Positions 1 through 9,897 of a DNA stretch of 64,000 nt are shown piece by piece. Below the pieces are notes generated by a model. It had not been told where the DNA came from and did not search any database. It was given only the letters and a program-made list of their open reading frames with translations. A program made the translations under genes and the position numbers. The stretch is from Ferriphaselus amnicola (GTDB lineage Bacteria > Pseudomonadota > Gammaproteobacteria > Burkholderiales > Gallionellaceae). The stretch spans positions 1,736,001 through 1,800,000 of the forward strand of contig NZ_AP018738.1 in the NCBI RefSeq assembly GCF_000974685.2, given 5' to 3'. Position 1 is the first letter of the stretch. Each line of letters begins with the position of its first letter.

Positions 1-10
1 CCTCATCGGG

Positions 11-439
11 TTAAAGCTTCAACCTCATTTCAATATGCGGTATCCCCGCATCCATGAATCTTTCGCCGTGCTCAACAAAGTCAAAACGACGATAGAACGG
101 AATGGCATGCACTTGCGCATGAACCTTGACCTCTGGCATGCGTCGCCCGCGCGCATCAGCTAACAACGCTTCGATCATCGCCGTCCCGACTTTCAACTGC
201 CGCCATTGCGGCAACACACTCATACGTCCGATCTGAGCTTGTGGTGTCAAACGGGCACAACCGATAGCATCGCCTTGGTGGCTAAGCGCCAAAATATGGC
301 GGCACTCGGCATCCAACCCATCCCACTCCAATTCTTCCGGCACCTGTTGCTCACGAATGAACACGGACTCACGCACGGCGCGCAACAATGGCTCGCCATC
401 ATGCCAAGAAACAGGATGAACAGTAAAGGCAGGACACAT
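11..439 (-). CDS. GNAT family N-acetyltransferase
   Basis: Predicted acetyl-CoA-dependent N-acetyltransferase of about 142 residues, the usual length of a single GNAT domain. The N-terminal half has the VPEELEWDGLD...CRHILA pattern typical of the ElaA/YjcF-like GNAT subgroup. The acetyl-CoA loop follows as IGRMSVLPQWRQLKVGTAMIE (motif A), and the fold closes with a FYRRFDFVEHGERF segment. An AAGGAG ribosome site lies just upstream of the ATG, which supports this start. It reads in the same direction as the L,D-transpeptidase, whose stop is only 11 bases upstream, so the two may be co-transcribed. The acceptor substrate cannot be told from sequence. Family assignment is firm; function is generic. 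Confidence 0.85.
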   Translation of the reverse strand: MCPAFTVHPVSWHDGEPLLRAVRESVFIREQQVPEELEWDGLDAECRHILALSHQGDAIGCARLTPQAQIGRMSVLPQWRQLKVGTAMIEALLADARGRRMPEVKVHAQVHAIPFYRRFDFVEHGERFMDAGIPHIEMRLKL

Positions 440-450
440 AGTGACTCCTT

Positions 451-930
451 TCAGGCAAGGATATTGACGGGGGTGCCCACCGGCACCTGCTCGAACAGCT
501 CGATCAAATCTCGATTACGCATGCGCACACAGCCATGCGAACCGGGTTTGCCCAGCTCCGTTTCATCAGGCGTGCCGTGGATATACACATAACGGCGCAT
601 GGTATCGCAAGTGCCCGACCGGTTATAGCCTGATTCGCAACCCGATAGCCACAGGATACGCGTCAATATCCAGTCTCTACCCGGATAAGCAGCCCCCAGT
701 TCGGGTGAGTAGATTTCACCCGTTGGCCGCCGCCTCACGAACACCGTATTCTCCGGCTGCCCCGCCCCCACTTTGGCACGAATGACGTGCCGACCGCGCG
801 GTGTGCAAAAACTGCCGCTCTCTTCGCCCGCGCCGCTCGCCCCAGTCGAAACCGGATAACGACGCAGCAGAGTTCCGGTATCGTCAGATAACTCAAGTAG
901 TTGACAAGGAATATGGATAACGATCTTCAT
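451..930 (-). CDS. YkuD-type L,D-transpeptidase
   Basis: Predicted L,D-transpeptidase of about 159 residues. This family makes meso-DAP crosslinks in peptidoglycan or attaches proteins to it. The C-terminal half carries the catalytic motif, with HGTPDE followed about 14 residues later by GSHGCVRM, where Cys is the nucleophile. The longer open frame beginning at 1104 adds 58 residues with no family resemblance, so the ATG at 930 (MKIVIHIPCQLLEL) is chosen. Its ribosome site is weak. No signal peptide is visible at this start, which is odd for an enzyme acting in the periplasm; several short YkuD proteins share this. It lies upstream of the GNAT gene on the same strand and is divergent from the diguanylate cyclase. 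Confidence 0.8.
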   Translation of the reverse strand: MKIVIHIPCQLLELSDDTGTLLRRYPVSTGASGAGEESGSFCTPRGRHVIRAKVGAGQPENTVFVRRRPTGEIYSPELGAAYPGRDWILTRILWLSGCESGYNRSGTCDTMRRYVYIHGTPDETELGKPGSHGCVRMRNRDLIELFEQVPVGTPVNILA

Positions 931-1040
931 AGGAGCTTGGATTTTTGCTCGGCAATAATTTCGTGGGCAGTATATCAACCACGACAATAGTGCGTCTTTA
1001 AATGAAAGTAGATTTTCTAAAGAGCCCGTAAGAGCGGCAG

Positions 1041-1065
1041 ATACTCTGATCCGAGTATGTATAAT
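1041..1065 (+). promoter_or_regulatory. Putative promoter with operator-like palindrome upstream of the GGDEF gene
   Basis: A perfect -10 hexamer TATAAT occupies 1060-1065. Directly before it is an inverted repeat, ATACTC (1041-1046) and GAGTAT (1053-1058), separated by six bases. No good -35 hexamer is visible, which would fit a promoter that needs an activator bound at the repeat. The TTG start of the cyclase gene follows 32 bases later. The hexamer and repeat are seen directly; regulation is inferred. Confidence 0.45.
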
Positions 1066-1097
1066 GCAAGTCAGTTTATCGTCTCGAGGGGCGAGAG

Positions 1098-2876
1098 TTG
1101 GCAAAGAACAGTAACAAGTCGCGACACAAAACCATGCTCACCTTCGTGCTGGGCGTGTTTCTGTGCACAAGCATAGTTGCTTATTTTGTCATCAGGGACA
1201 CGGTCAGAGAAACCATCGAGAACCAAGCGGTCGCTTTCGCTGAGATCGCCACGGTGCAGGCGACAACGGCACGCTCGGTCTATGCTAAGGAAGTTGCCGA
1301 AAAACTCCGACAAGACGGCTTTGGTCCTAGCGTCGATTACGCACACATGAAGGGCTACGTGCCCATCCCCGCACAATTCCTGAAGATGCTTGGTCAGGCA
1401 TCCAACACGAACACCTCTCATCTGTTCCAGTACAAGCCCGTAAGCAAGTGGAATCTGGATGCAGGACAAGGATTGGGTGACGATTTCCTGCGCTGGGCGT
1501 GGCCCCAGATCGAGCAACAGGATAAAGCCAACCCCGACGGGCCGATCGCTTGGAAACCTATTTGGCGCTTCGAACAACAACAAGGACAGCGGGTCTTGCG
1601 CTATCTGAGCGCAGATGCGGCGACACAGCCTTCGTGCATCGCCTGTCACAATGCTTACGAAAGTAAGCCGGAGATCGTAGAGCGGCGCAAGAGCCAACAT
1701 ATTCAAGCCGGCAAGCAATGGCATCAATATCAGTTACTTGGCGCGATTTCCATCACCATTCCGCTGAGCAAAGTCGAAACCTTGGCCGTCGCCCGCGTAC
1801 AACGAACCAGCATACTGATTTTCGGCATTCTCTTCGCCAGCCTGATCCTAGCCATTTGGTTCAGCCGCAGACTGGTGAAGCAAGAGGTCAGCCTGCAAGA
1901 AGTCGAACGCGAGCTACTTAGGTCGGAAAAAGAGATGCAGGATGCGAAAGAGCTGCTCCTCGCCAAGCAGGATGTAGAACGCGCTTTCAGCGAGCTTTCT
2001 GCTTATCTTCAGGCGATCGACCAACATGCCATTGTTTCGGTTGCCACCCCAGACGGACGCATCATTCAGGTCAACCAGAAGTTCTGCGAGGTTAGCGGTT
2101 ATAGCGAACAGGAGCTGATTGGCCAAGATCACAACATCGTGAACTCTGGCACCCATCCCTCCAGCTTCTTTAGCGAAATGTGGCAAACCATCGCTCGCGG
2201 TGACATTTGGAGCGGCGAGATCTGCAACCGCACCAAGTCTGGCGCTTTGTACTGGGTGGATTCCAGCATCGTGCCGCTCAAGGACCAAGACGGAAAGATC
2301 GTGCGCTACATTTCGATCCGGTTGGACATCACTGGCCGCAAGAAGACTGAGCTACACATGGCGCATCTGGCCAATCATGACGCTCTGACCGGCTTACCCA
2401 ATCGATATCTGTTGCAAGATCGCTTCAAGGCGATACTGGCTAGGTGTCGCCGCAGCAACATGCAAACAGCTGTCATCTTTGTCGATCTGGATAAATTCAA
2501 ACCTATCAATGACACCTTAGGGCACAAGGTCGGCGACCTACTATTGATCGAGGTGTCGCAGCGACTGCGCTCCGGCATACGTGAAGTCGATACCGTGTCG
2601 CGTCATGGTGGCGACGAATTCATCATTTTGTTAGCCGACATCGCCAACATCGAAGATGCGGCGATGCTGGCACAAAAACTACTGCACTCACTCATCGAAC
2701 CGTATCAGATCATGGGGCATGAGCTATCTATCAGTGCCAGCATGGGCATCTCGATATTCCCTCAAGATGGGGATGACATGGAAGGATTGCTAAAGCACAG
2801 CGATCTCGCCATGTACTATGCCAAGCGGAACGGTGGCAACAACTGCCAGTTCTACACCCCTGACATGCACAAGTAA
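1098..2876 (+). CDS. Membrane diguanylate cyclase with heme-c sensor (DUF3365/Tll0287-like), PAS and GGDEF domains
   Basis: Predicted to make cyclic di-GMP from two GTP. Order of parts: membrane segment (about residues 13-32), periplasmic Tll0287-like/DUF3365 region with a c-type heme motif CIACH at about 180-184, second membrane segment (about 238-255), coiled linker (about 262-300), PAS domain (about 303-415, ending ITGRKK) and GGDEF domain (about 425-592). The active site is an intact GGDEF at 504-508. A product-inhibition site RxxD (REVD, 495-498) stands five residues before it. No EAL domain follows. The TTG start at 1098 is favoured because GAGGGG lies about seven bases upstream; an ATG twelve codons later is possible. 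The periplasmic heme suggests redox or gas sensing, which is inferred. Confidence 0.88.
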   Translation: MAKNSNKSRHKTMLTFVLGVFLCTSIVAYFVIRDTVRETIENQAVAFAEIATVQATTARSVYAKEVAEKLRQDGFGPSVDYAHMKGYVPIPAQFLKMLGQASNTNTSHLFQYKPVSKWNLDAGQGLGDDFLRWAWPQIEQQDKANPDGPIAWKPIWRFEQQQGQRVLRYLSADAATQPSCIACHNAYESKPEIVERRKSQHIQAGKQWHQYQLLGAISITIPLSKVETLAVARVQRTSILIFGILFASLILAIWFSRRLVKQEVSLQEVERELLRSEKEMQDAKELLLAKQDVERAFSELSAYLQAIDQHAIVSVATPDGRIIQVNQKFCEVSGYSEQELIGQDHNIVNSGTHPSSFFSEMWQTIARGDIWSGEICNRTKSGALYWVDSSIVPLKDQDGKIVRYISIRLDITGRKKTELHMAHLANHDALTGLPNRYLLQDRFKAILARCRRSNMQTAVIFVDLDKFKPINDTLGHKVGDLLLIEVSQRLRSGIREVDTVSRHGGDEFIILLADIANIEDAAMLAQKLLHSLIEPYQIMGHELSISASMGISIFPQDGDDMEGLLKHSDLAMYYAKRNGGNNCQFYTPDMHK

Positions 2877-2892
2877 GTAGCGCCGCCTAAGC

Positions 2893-4141
<1,249 letters not shown>

Positions 4142-4142
<1 letters not shown>

Positions 4143-5161
4143 CAGCGTGTGGGATAACAGTGTTGATAGGCCGCAAACAGCGACTCAAGGAATAAGCGGG
4201 GATTCAGCGGGTGATGCGACTCACGGCGGGCAGTGAGTAGATCGCGCTGGAAGTTCATCAGCTGGATAGGCTCGACTTTGGCAGCCAGTTTGCGCAGCGT
4301 CGCTTCATGGGCAAGGTGATAACGCACGCTGTCGCTGAAACGCATGCTCGCCAGATCGTGGCACCATTGTTGCAGCCCGTGCACCACCTGCGGCAGCTCG
4401 GTACGTTGCAGCTTTTCTGCCAGCGCCAGCCAGTCGAATCCACTCTGCTGAACCAAGGCATCCAACAAGATGCTGCGCACAGCACCTTTGTCCTGTGACG
4501 ACAGCTCCAGCGCCAACAACGGCGCGAATCCCGCTTGCGCCAGCATCTCAGCGGGCTGGGCAACGCCCTGCTCCGCCAGCCAGCGCTGCGCTGATGCGGC
4601 GTCCGGCTGGGTGACGGCGAACGACAGACAGCGACTGAGGATGGTGGGCAACAGTTGCTGCGGCTTGTGCGTCACCAACAGGAAGATCAGGCCCTTGCCC
4701 GGCTCTTCCAACGTTTTGAGCAACGCGTTGGCCGCTGCCGTAGGCATGGATTCCGCCGGATAGATCAGCACCACGCGATGCCGCCCTTGGTGCGCAGTCT
4801 GGGTAAAGAAGTCCTCCAGCGCACGCAGTTGCTCTACCTTAATGATTTTCGAGGCTTTCTTGCCCGAGCCACTTTCGACGACCTCGCCAGCATCAGCCGC
4901 CTCGATACTGGCAGCCTCTGGGCGCAACAAACGAAAATCAGGATGACTGGCCTGCGCAAACCAGTGACACGAAGAGCAATGCTGACAGGCTTGACCCTGC
5001 GCATCCGGCTGTTCGCATAGCAAAGAGCAAGCGAAACTCAGCGCCAGATCGAACTTGCCGATGCCCTGCCCACCCTTGAACAACAACGCGTGCGGCAAAC
5101 GCTGCCGTAATTCCTGCAAGCGCTTCCAGTCGCTGTTTTGCCAAGGGTAGAGTGCGTTCAT
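4142..5161 (-). CDS. holB: DNA polymerase III subunit delta prime
   Basis: Clamp-loader subunit of the replicative polymerase, 339 residues. It has an AAA+ N-terminal domain with the Walker-A-like [15 protein letters not shown], a four-cysteine zinc module ([17 protein letters not shown], about residues 49-65) and the sensor region [12 protein letters not shown] (about 139-150). The helical C-terminal domain follows. As in other delta prime proteins the nucleotide site is degenerate and ATP hydrolysis is not expected. It overlaps tmk by four bases upstream and ycfH by one base downstream, so it is an internal gene of the operon. Confidence 0.93.
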
Positions 5162-5769
5162 AGCTGATCGAATACCGCTTTCAGTTGGGCGCGCACCTGC
5201 TCCTGCGACTGCGCCGCATCGATGATGGCGAAGCGCTGCGGCTGCTGACGGGCGCGTTGCAGATACGCATCACGCACGCGCTGGAAAAAGCCGGACTGCT
5301 CGCGCTCAAACTTGTCAGGCTCACGCGCATCGGCGAGACGCAGCTTGGCAACCTCCACGGGAAGATCGAACAATAGTGTCAGTTCTGGCTGAAAACCGCG
5401 ACACGCCCAGTCTTCCAGCGCCGACAAGCGGGTGATGTCCATGCCGCGCCCGCCGCCCTGATAGGCAAAACTGGCATCGCTGAAGCGATCCGACACCACC
5501 CAAGCACCACGTTCCAGTGCTGGTTTGATGACCTGTTCGATGTGCTCGACTCGCCCAGCGAACATCAGCATCGCCTCAGTATCCATGTGCATGGGCTGAT
5601 GCAATACCAGCTCACGCAACTGCTCACCTAGCGGCGTACCACCCGGCTCGCGCGTCAGCACGACCTCGATGCCACGCTGACGCAAGGCCTCGACGAACCA
5701 CGCCAGATGCGTGCTCTTGCCGGCACCGTCCACGCCTTCAAATGTGATGAACCTTCCTTTGTTGCTCAT
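5158..5769 (-). CDS. tmk: Thymidylate kinase
   Basis: Phosphorylates dTMP to dTDP for DNA synthesis. The 203-residue product from the ATG at 5769 begins [20 protein letters not shown], which carries the P-loop; the longer open frame (to 5850) has unrelated residues in front. An AGGAAG ribosome site precedes this ATG. The DR motif appears in [19 protein letters not shown] (about residue 95), along with the [11 protein letters not shown] dTMP-binding segment. It ends overlapping holB by four bases and starts 13 bases after mltG, the same order as in E. coli (yceG-tmk-holB). Confidence 0.95.
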   Translation of the reverse strand: MSNKGRFITFEGVDGAGKSTHLAWFVEALRQRGIEVVLTREPGGTPLGEQLRELVLHQPMHMDTEAMLMFAGRVEHIEQVIKPALERGAWVVSDRFSDASFAYQGGGRGMDITRLSALEDWACRGFQPELTLLFDLPVEVAKLRLADAREPDKFEREQSGFFQRVRDAYLQRARQQPQRFAIIDAAQSQEQVRAQLKAVFDQL

Positions 5770-5782
5770 AGTCTTCCTATCA

Positions 5783-6748
5783 TTACTTCTGGTAACGGCT
5801 GACTGCACGATTGTGCTGCTCCAGCGTCTCTGAAAACTCTGACGTACCATCGCCGCGCGCCACGAAATAGAGTGCCTGCGATTTGGCCGGATGCAGCACT
5901 GCTTGCAACGCGGCCACGCCAGGCAGCGAGATCGGTGTCGGTGTCAGCCCACCGCGCGTGTAGGTATTGTACGGAGTGTCGGCCAGCAAATCTTTCCGGC
6001 GCAGATTTCCGTCGAAGCGTTCGCCCAGCCCATAAATCACCGTGGGATCGGTTTGCAGCATCATGCCGATGCGCAAACGGTTCTCGAACACCGATGCGAT
6101 CATGGCTCGGTCTGAAGGTGCACCTGTTTCCTTCTCAACAATCGAAGCCAGTGTCAGTGCCTGATACGGCATATCGAAGGGCAGTCCCTGCTCGCGCGTT
6201 TCCCATTGTTCACTCAGATTGCGCTGCATCGCCTGATAGGCCTGCTTCAACACTGCTAGGTCGCTCTCGCCCTTGCTGAACAAATAGGTATCAGGAAAGA
6301 ACAGGCCTTCAGCCTGCGTTTCGCTGGCACCGATGCGGCGCAGTATCTCGGCTTCGCTTAGATTCACACTGTCGTGCACCACGTCTGGGCTGGCATTCAG
6401 CGCCGTGCGCAACTGACGGAAGCTCCAGCCCTCGATCACACTGAGCTGCGCCATGCTGACTTCGCCGTTGCTCAACATCTCCAACAAACGCAAAGGCGTC
6501 ACCGGCCGAGTTAGCTCGTAACTACCCGCCTTGAGCTGCTGCGCCTTGCCGAGTGCGCGCGCCAGCAGAGTGAAGGGAAGCTCAAGTTGTAGCACACCCG
6601 CCTCGCTCATCTGGTGAGCGGCAGACTTCAGGCTGCTACCGGGCTTGAGCGTGAAGCTGATCGGGGCCTGCACCAAAGTCAGCGGCGTCATCACGTAATA
6701 GCCCGCCAAGCCGCACAGAACAACGATCAACAACAGAATGCGCTTCAT
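5783..6748 (-). CDS. mltG: Endolytic murein transglycosylase MltG
   Basis: Inner-membrane lytic transglycosylase that cleaves nascent glycan strands and is thought to end their growth. The ATG at 6748 gives 321 residues beginning with a membrane anchor ([20 protein letters not shown]). A LysM-like segment follows, and the YceG catalytic domain holds the family glutamate in ASIVEKETG and the closing PNT/P-type motif near [16 protein letters not shown]. The start overlaps the end of pabC by four bases. The open frame continues upstream to 6832, but that part lies inside pabC and has no signal sequence. Confidence 0.93.
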   Translation of the reverse strand: MKRILLLIVVLCGLAGYYVMTPLTLVQAPISFTLKPGSSLKSAAHQMSEAGVLQLELPFTLLARALGKAQQLKAGSYELTRPVTPLRLLEMLSNGEVSMAQLSVIEGWSFRQLRTALNASPDVVHDSVNLSEAEILRRIGASETQAEGLFFPDTYLFSKGESDLAVLKQAYQAMQRNLSEQWETREQGLPFDMPYQALTLASIVEKETGAPSDRAMIASVFENRLRIGMMLQTDPTVIYGLGERFDGNLRRKDLLADTPYNTYTRGGLTPTPISLPGVAALQAVLHPAKSQALYFVARGDGTSEFSETLEQHNRAVSRYQK

Positions 6749-7551
6749 GCAGCCAATTCCAATTGTGCGGCCAAGCGGCGGGCCAGTGGAAACTCGCACC
6801 AGTGTTTTCCGACCAGCTCTCGCACCGGCCACAGACCGAACACGCTATTGCACACCAGCACCTCGTCCGCTGTCAGCACCTCATCCAAGGTCATATCTCG
6901 TACTTCCAAAGACTGACCGCTTTGTAGCGCCCATTCGATGATGCGCTGGCGCTGTACTCCGGCGACACCGCAGCGCGACAACTCGGGCGTAAGCAACACA
7001 TCGTTGTGCCAGCAGAATACGTTGCTACGCACACCGCCGATGACGTGCCCGGCCCCGTCCAGCAACAGGCCTTCCGCAATGGCAGGATCGTTCCACTCGA
7101 CAGCGGCCAGCACGTTCTCCAGCCGGTTGAGGTGCTTGATCCCTGCCAATCGCGGCTGCGCCGCAAGACGCAACTGGCACAGGTGCAAGCGCACGCCCTG
7201 CTCCACCCATTCAGGTGGATAGATCGGTGCTGGCGAGAAGCTAAAAATACGTGTAGGCATGGGCGCATCAGACGGTGCATAGCCGCGCTTGCCCACGCCC
7301 CGTGTCAGGGTCAGACGCACTACACCATCCGGCTGCTCCCAAGCGAGTTGCTCGATCTCGGCTTCGAGCAGATGCACGTCTGGGCAGGGCAGCAGCAAAG
7401 CAGCACAGTCTTGCTGGAGTTTTTGATAATGGTGCGACCAATGAACAATGCGCCTGTCGAGCAGGCGCATTGTGCGAAAGACGCCGTCGCCATACATCAG
7501 GCCACGGTCGGCTGCGCTGATCGATTCACCGGGCAGGCCGTTGATCAGCAT
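6745..7551 (-). CDS. pabC: Aminodeoxychorismate lyase
   Basis: PLP enzyme of the branched-chain aminotransferase fold that converts 4-amino-4-deoxychorismate to p-aminobenzoate and pyruvate, feeding folate synthesis. The 268-residue protein starts MLINGLPGESISAADRGLMY, typical for the family. The likely Schiff-base lysine lies in GIKHLNRLENV (about residue 139). It sits between fabF and mltG as in E. coli, eight bases after fabF and overlapping mltG by four. Together with folA at 16 kb it gives the window two folate genes, though they are in different operons. Confidence 0.9.
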   Translation of the reverse strand: MLINGLPGESISAADRGLMYGDGVFRTMRLLDRRIVHWSHHYQKLQQDCAALLLPCPDVHLLEAEIEQLAWEQPDGVVRLTLTRGVGKRGYAPSDAPMPTRIFSFSPAPIYPPEWVEQGVRLHLCQLRLAAQPRLAGIKHLNRLENVLAAVEWNDPAIAEGLLLDGAGHVIGGVRSNVFCWHNDVLLTPELSRCGVAGVQRQRIIEWALQSGQSLEVRDMTLDEVLTADEVLVCNSVFGLWPVRELVGKHWCEFPLARRLAAQLELAA

Positions 7552-7559
7552 GAGTCAGA

Positions 7560-8792
7560 TCAGATCTTGCGGAACACCAGCGAGCCGTTGGTTCCACCGA
7601 AGCCGAAGTTGTTGTTGACCGCCACATCGATCTTCATATCGCGAGCGGTGTTGGCACAATAGTCCAGATCGCACTCGGGATCTTGCTCGAAGATGTTGAT
7701 GGTCGGGGGCGACACCTGATGATGCACGGCCAATGCACAGAATAAGGATTCAATCCCGCCTGCACCGCCCAGCAAGTGACCGATCATGGACTTGGTCGAG
7801 TTCACCACCAGCTTGCTGGAGTGATCGCCAAAAGCCAGTTTAATGGCTTCAGTCTCATTCTTGTCGCCCAGCGGGGTAGAAGTGCCGTGCGCATTGACGT
7901 ATTGCACCTGATCAGGATTGACCTCAGCATTGCGCAAGGCATTCAACATGCTGCGCTTTGGCCCATCGGTGCTCGGTGCAGTCATGTGGTAAGCGTCGGC
8001 ACTCATTCCGTAGCCCGCCAGCTCCGCATAGATACGTGCGCCACGTGCCTTGGCATGTTCGTACTCTTCCAACACCAGCACGCCCGCGCCCTCGCCCATG
8101 ACGAAACCATCACGCCCCTTGTCCCAAGGACGAGAAGCCGTAGCCGGATCATCATTGCGGGTGGAAAGTGCACGAGCAGAAGCGAAACCGCCCACCGCCA
8201 ACGCAGAAATCGTTGCTTCAGCGCCACCTGCGACCATCACATCAGCATCGCCGTACTCGATCATCCGAGCCGACTCACCGATGCAATGCGTACCCGTGGT
8301 ACACGCCGTGACCACCGCCAGATTCGGCCCTTTCAGTCCAAACATGATGGACAGGTTGCCGGAGATCATGTTGATGATAGTGCCGGGAATGAAGAACGGT
8401 GAGATCTTGCGCGGACCGGCTGCGAGGTAATCGTCGTGAGTCTCTTCGATCATCGGCAAACCGCCGATGCCGGAGCCGATGTTCACTCCGATGCGCTCAG
8501 CATTCTGCTCGGTAACTTCCAGACCAGAATCCTTGAAGGCTTCGATGCCAGCCGCCAATCCGAAATGGATGAAACGGCCCATGCGGCGGGCATCCTTGGC
8601 GGGCAGGAACTGGGTGACATCAAAGTTTTTGATCTCACCCGCCACCTGACAAGCGAATGCAGTCGGGTCGAAGTGCTCGATCCGGCTGATGCCGGACTTG
8701 CCGTTAACGATATTTTGCCAAGTTTCGGCAACCCCGATACCAACTGGGGTAACCGCTCCCAAGCCAGTGATAACTACTCTGCGTCTTGCCAA
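7560..8792 (-). CDS. fabF: Beta-ketoacyl-ACP synthase II
   Basis: Condensing enzyme that elongates acyl-ACP with malonyl-ACP, 410 residues. The catalytic triad is present: Cys 164 in VTACTTGTH, one His in YVNAHGTSTPLGD (about 300) and another in SMIGHLLGGAGG (about 340). The C-terminal glycine loop is NNNFGFGGTNGSLVF. It follows acpP by 35 bases in the conserved acpP-fabF-pabC order. A small inverted repeat (CAACC/GGTTG) in the spacer could form a weak hairpin that tunes the acpP:fabF ratio, but this is a guess. Confidence 0.96.
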   Translation of the reverse strand: MARRRVVITGLGAVTPVGIGVAETWQNIVNGKSGISRIEHFDPTAFACQVAGEIKNFDVTQFLPAKDARRMGRFIHFGLAAGIEAFKDSGLEVTEQNAERIGVNIGSGIGGLPMIEETHDDYLAAGPRKISPFFIPGTIINMISGNLSIMFGLKGPNLAVVTACTTGTHCIGESARMIEYGDADVMVAGGAEATISALAVGGFASARALSTRNDDPATASRPWDKGRDGFVMGEGAGVLVLEEYEHAKARGARIYAELAGYGMSADAYHMTAPSTDGPKRSMLNALRNAEVNPDQVQYVNAHGTSTPLGDKNETEAIKLAFGDHSSKLVVNSTKSMIGHLLGGAGGIESLFCALAVHHQVSPPTINIFEQDPECDLDYCANTARDMKIDVAVNNNFGFGGTNGSLVFRKI

Positions 8793-8827
8793 ACTAGACT
8801 CCGTTCCTGCAACCGAATGAGAGGTTG

Positions 8828-9064
8828 TTACTTTTGATTAGCGTTAACGTAGTCAACAGCCTGTTGCACGGTAGTGATCTTCTCAGCTTGATCGTCCGGG
8901 ATTTCGCACTCGAACTCTTCTTCTAGCGCCATCACCAACTCAACGGTATCCAGAGAATCTGCACCCAAGTCATTGACGAAAGAGGATTCGATTTTGACTT
9001 CAGACTCGTTGACACCCAGTTGCTCGGCAACAATCTTCTTAACGCGCTGTTCAATGCTAGACAT
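8828..9064 (-). CDS. acpP: Acyl carrier protein
   Basis: Carrier of growing acyl chains on a phosphopantetheine arm, 78 residues, very acidic. Ser 37 in [18 protein letters not shown] is the attachment site. A strong GGGAGAA ribosome site precedes the ATG, as expected for one of the most abundant cell proteins. It lies between fabG and fabF with a separate promoter-like sequence in the 79-base gap upstream. Confidence 0.98.
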   Translation of the reverse strand: MSSIEQRVKKIVAEQLGVNESEVKIESSFVNDLGADSLDTVELVMALEEEFECEIPDDQAEKITTVQQAVDYVNANQK

Positions 9065-9108
9065 GTATTTCTCCCTAACTCAAATTAACAACTAAAAAAG
9101 GCTGCGGC

Positions 9109-9136
9109 ATTCTACCAAACTTACCGCATTTTCCAA
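9109..9136 (-). promoter_or_regulatory. Putative sigma70 promoter for acpP
   Basis: On the minus strand TTGGAA (9131-9136) and TAGAAT (9109-9114) are separated by 16 bases and lie 45 bases before the acpP start. This matches five of six -10 consensus bases. A dedicated acpP promoter inside the fab cluster is known in E. coli, which raises the likelihood here. Confidence 0.45.
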
Positions 9137-9143
9137 AATTACC

Positions 9144-9887
9144 TTATTCCATCACCATGCCGCCATTGACGTGCAGGGTCGCTCCGGTGATGTAGGCCGC
9201 ACCGGAGCCAGCTAGAAACGCAGCTGCGGCAGCGATGTCGGACACCTGCCCGAGACGACGCAGGGGCACATTCTCAACCAATTTAGCTTTCTGTTCTTCG
9301 CTCAAACCATGGGTCATATCAGTATCGATGAACCCTGGGGCGATGCAGTTCACCGTGATATTGCGACTACCGACTTCGCGTGCCAACGACTTGGAAAAGC
9401 CAACCATCCCCGCCTTGGAAGCGGCGTAGTTGGCTTGCCCTGCATTGCCCATACTGCCCACCACCGACGAGATATTGATGATACGACCGGTACGAGCCTT
9501 CATCATGGCACGCAGTACAGCACGACTCAGGCGGAACACCGAGGTCAGATTGGTGGCGATGATGTCGTCCCACTCCTCGTCCGACATCCGCGCCAGCAGG
9601 TTGTCGCGAGTGATGCCAGCGTTGTTGACCAAGATGCCGATCTCGCCGAACTGAGAACGAATCGCACCCAGCACGTGCTCGACTTGCGCCACGTCATTCA
9701 CGTTCAGAGCCATACCAGCCCCCTTGACACCTGCCGCCGCCAGATATTCACCGATAGCCGCCGCACCCTTTTCAGTGGTGGCAGTACCAACCACGGTGGC
9801 ACCCAACCTCCCCAACTCCAGAGCGATCGCCTGCCCGATGCCGCGCGATGCGCCAGTCACCAGTGCAACCTGTCCTTGCAAACTCAT
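9144..9887 (-). CDS. fabG: 3-oxoacyl-ACP reductase
   Basis: NADPH-dependent short-chain dehydrogenase that reduces beta-ketoacyl-ACP, 247 residues. The cofactor loop is VTGASRGIGQAIAL near the N-terminus, followed by the NNAGITRDNLL segment. The catalytic Ser lies in ISSVVGSMGN (about 141), and Tyr and Lys in NYAASKAGM (about 154-158). It is ten bases downstream of fabD, with an AAGGAG ribosome site, and precedes acpP. Full length with all active-site residues. Confidence 0.97.
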   Translation of the reverse strand: MSLQGQVALVTGASRGIGQAIALELGRLGATVVGTATTEKGAAAIGEYLAAAGVKGAGMALNVNDVAQVEHVLGAIRSQFGEIGILVNNAGITRDNLLARMSDEEWDDIIATNLTSVFRLSRAVLRAMMKARTGRIINISSVVGSMGNAGQANYAASKAGMVGFSKSLAREVGSRNITVNCIAPGFIDTDMTHGLSEEQKAKLVENVPLRRLGQVSDIAAAAAFLAGSGAAYITGATLHVNGGMVME

Positions 9888-9897
9888 CTTCGTCTCC

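Noticed and set aside
1071-1727. Long minus-strand frame opposite the GGDEF gene
   Set aside because: Shadow of the cyclase gene; the sense frame has clear domains and a ribosome site.
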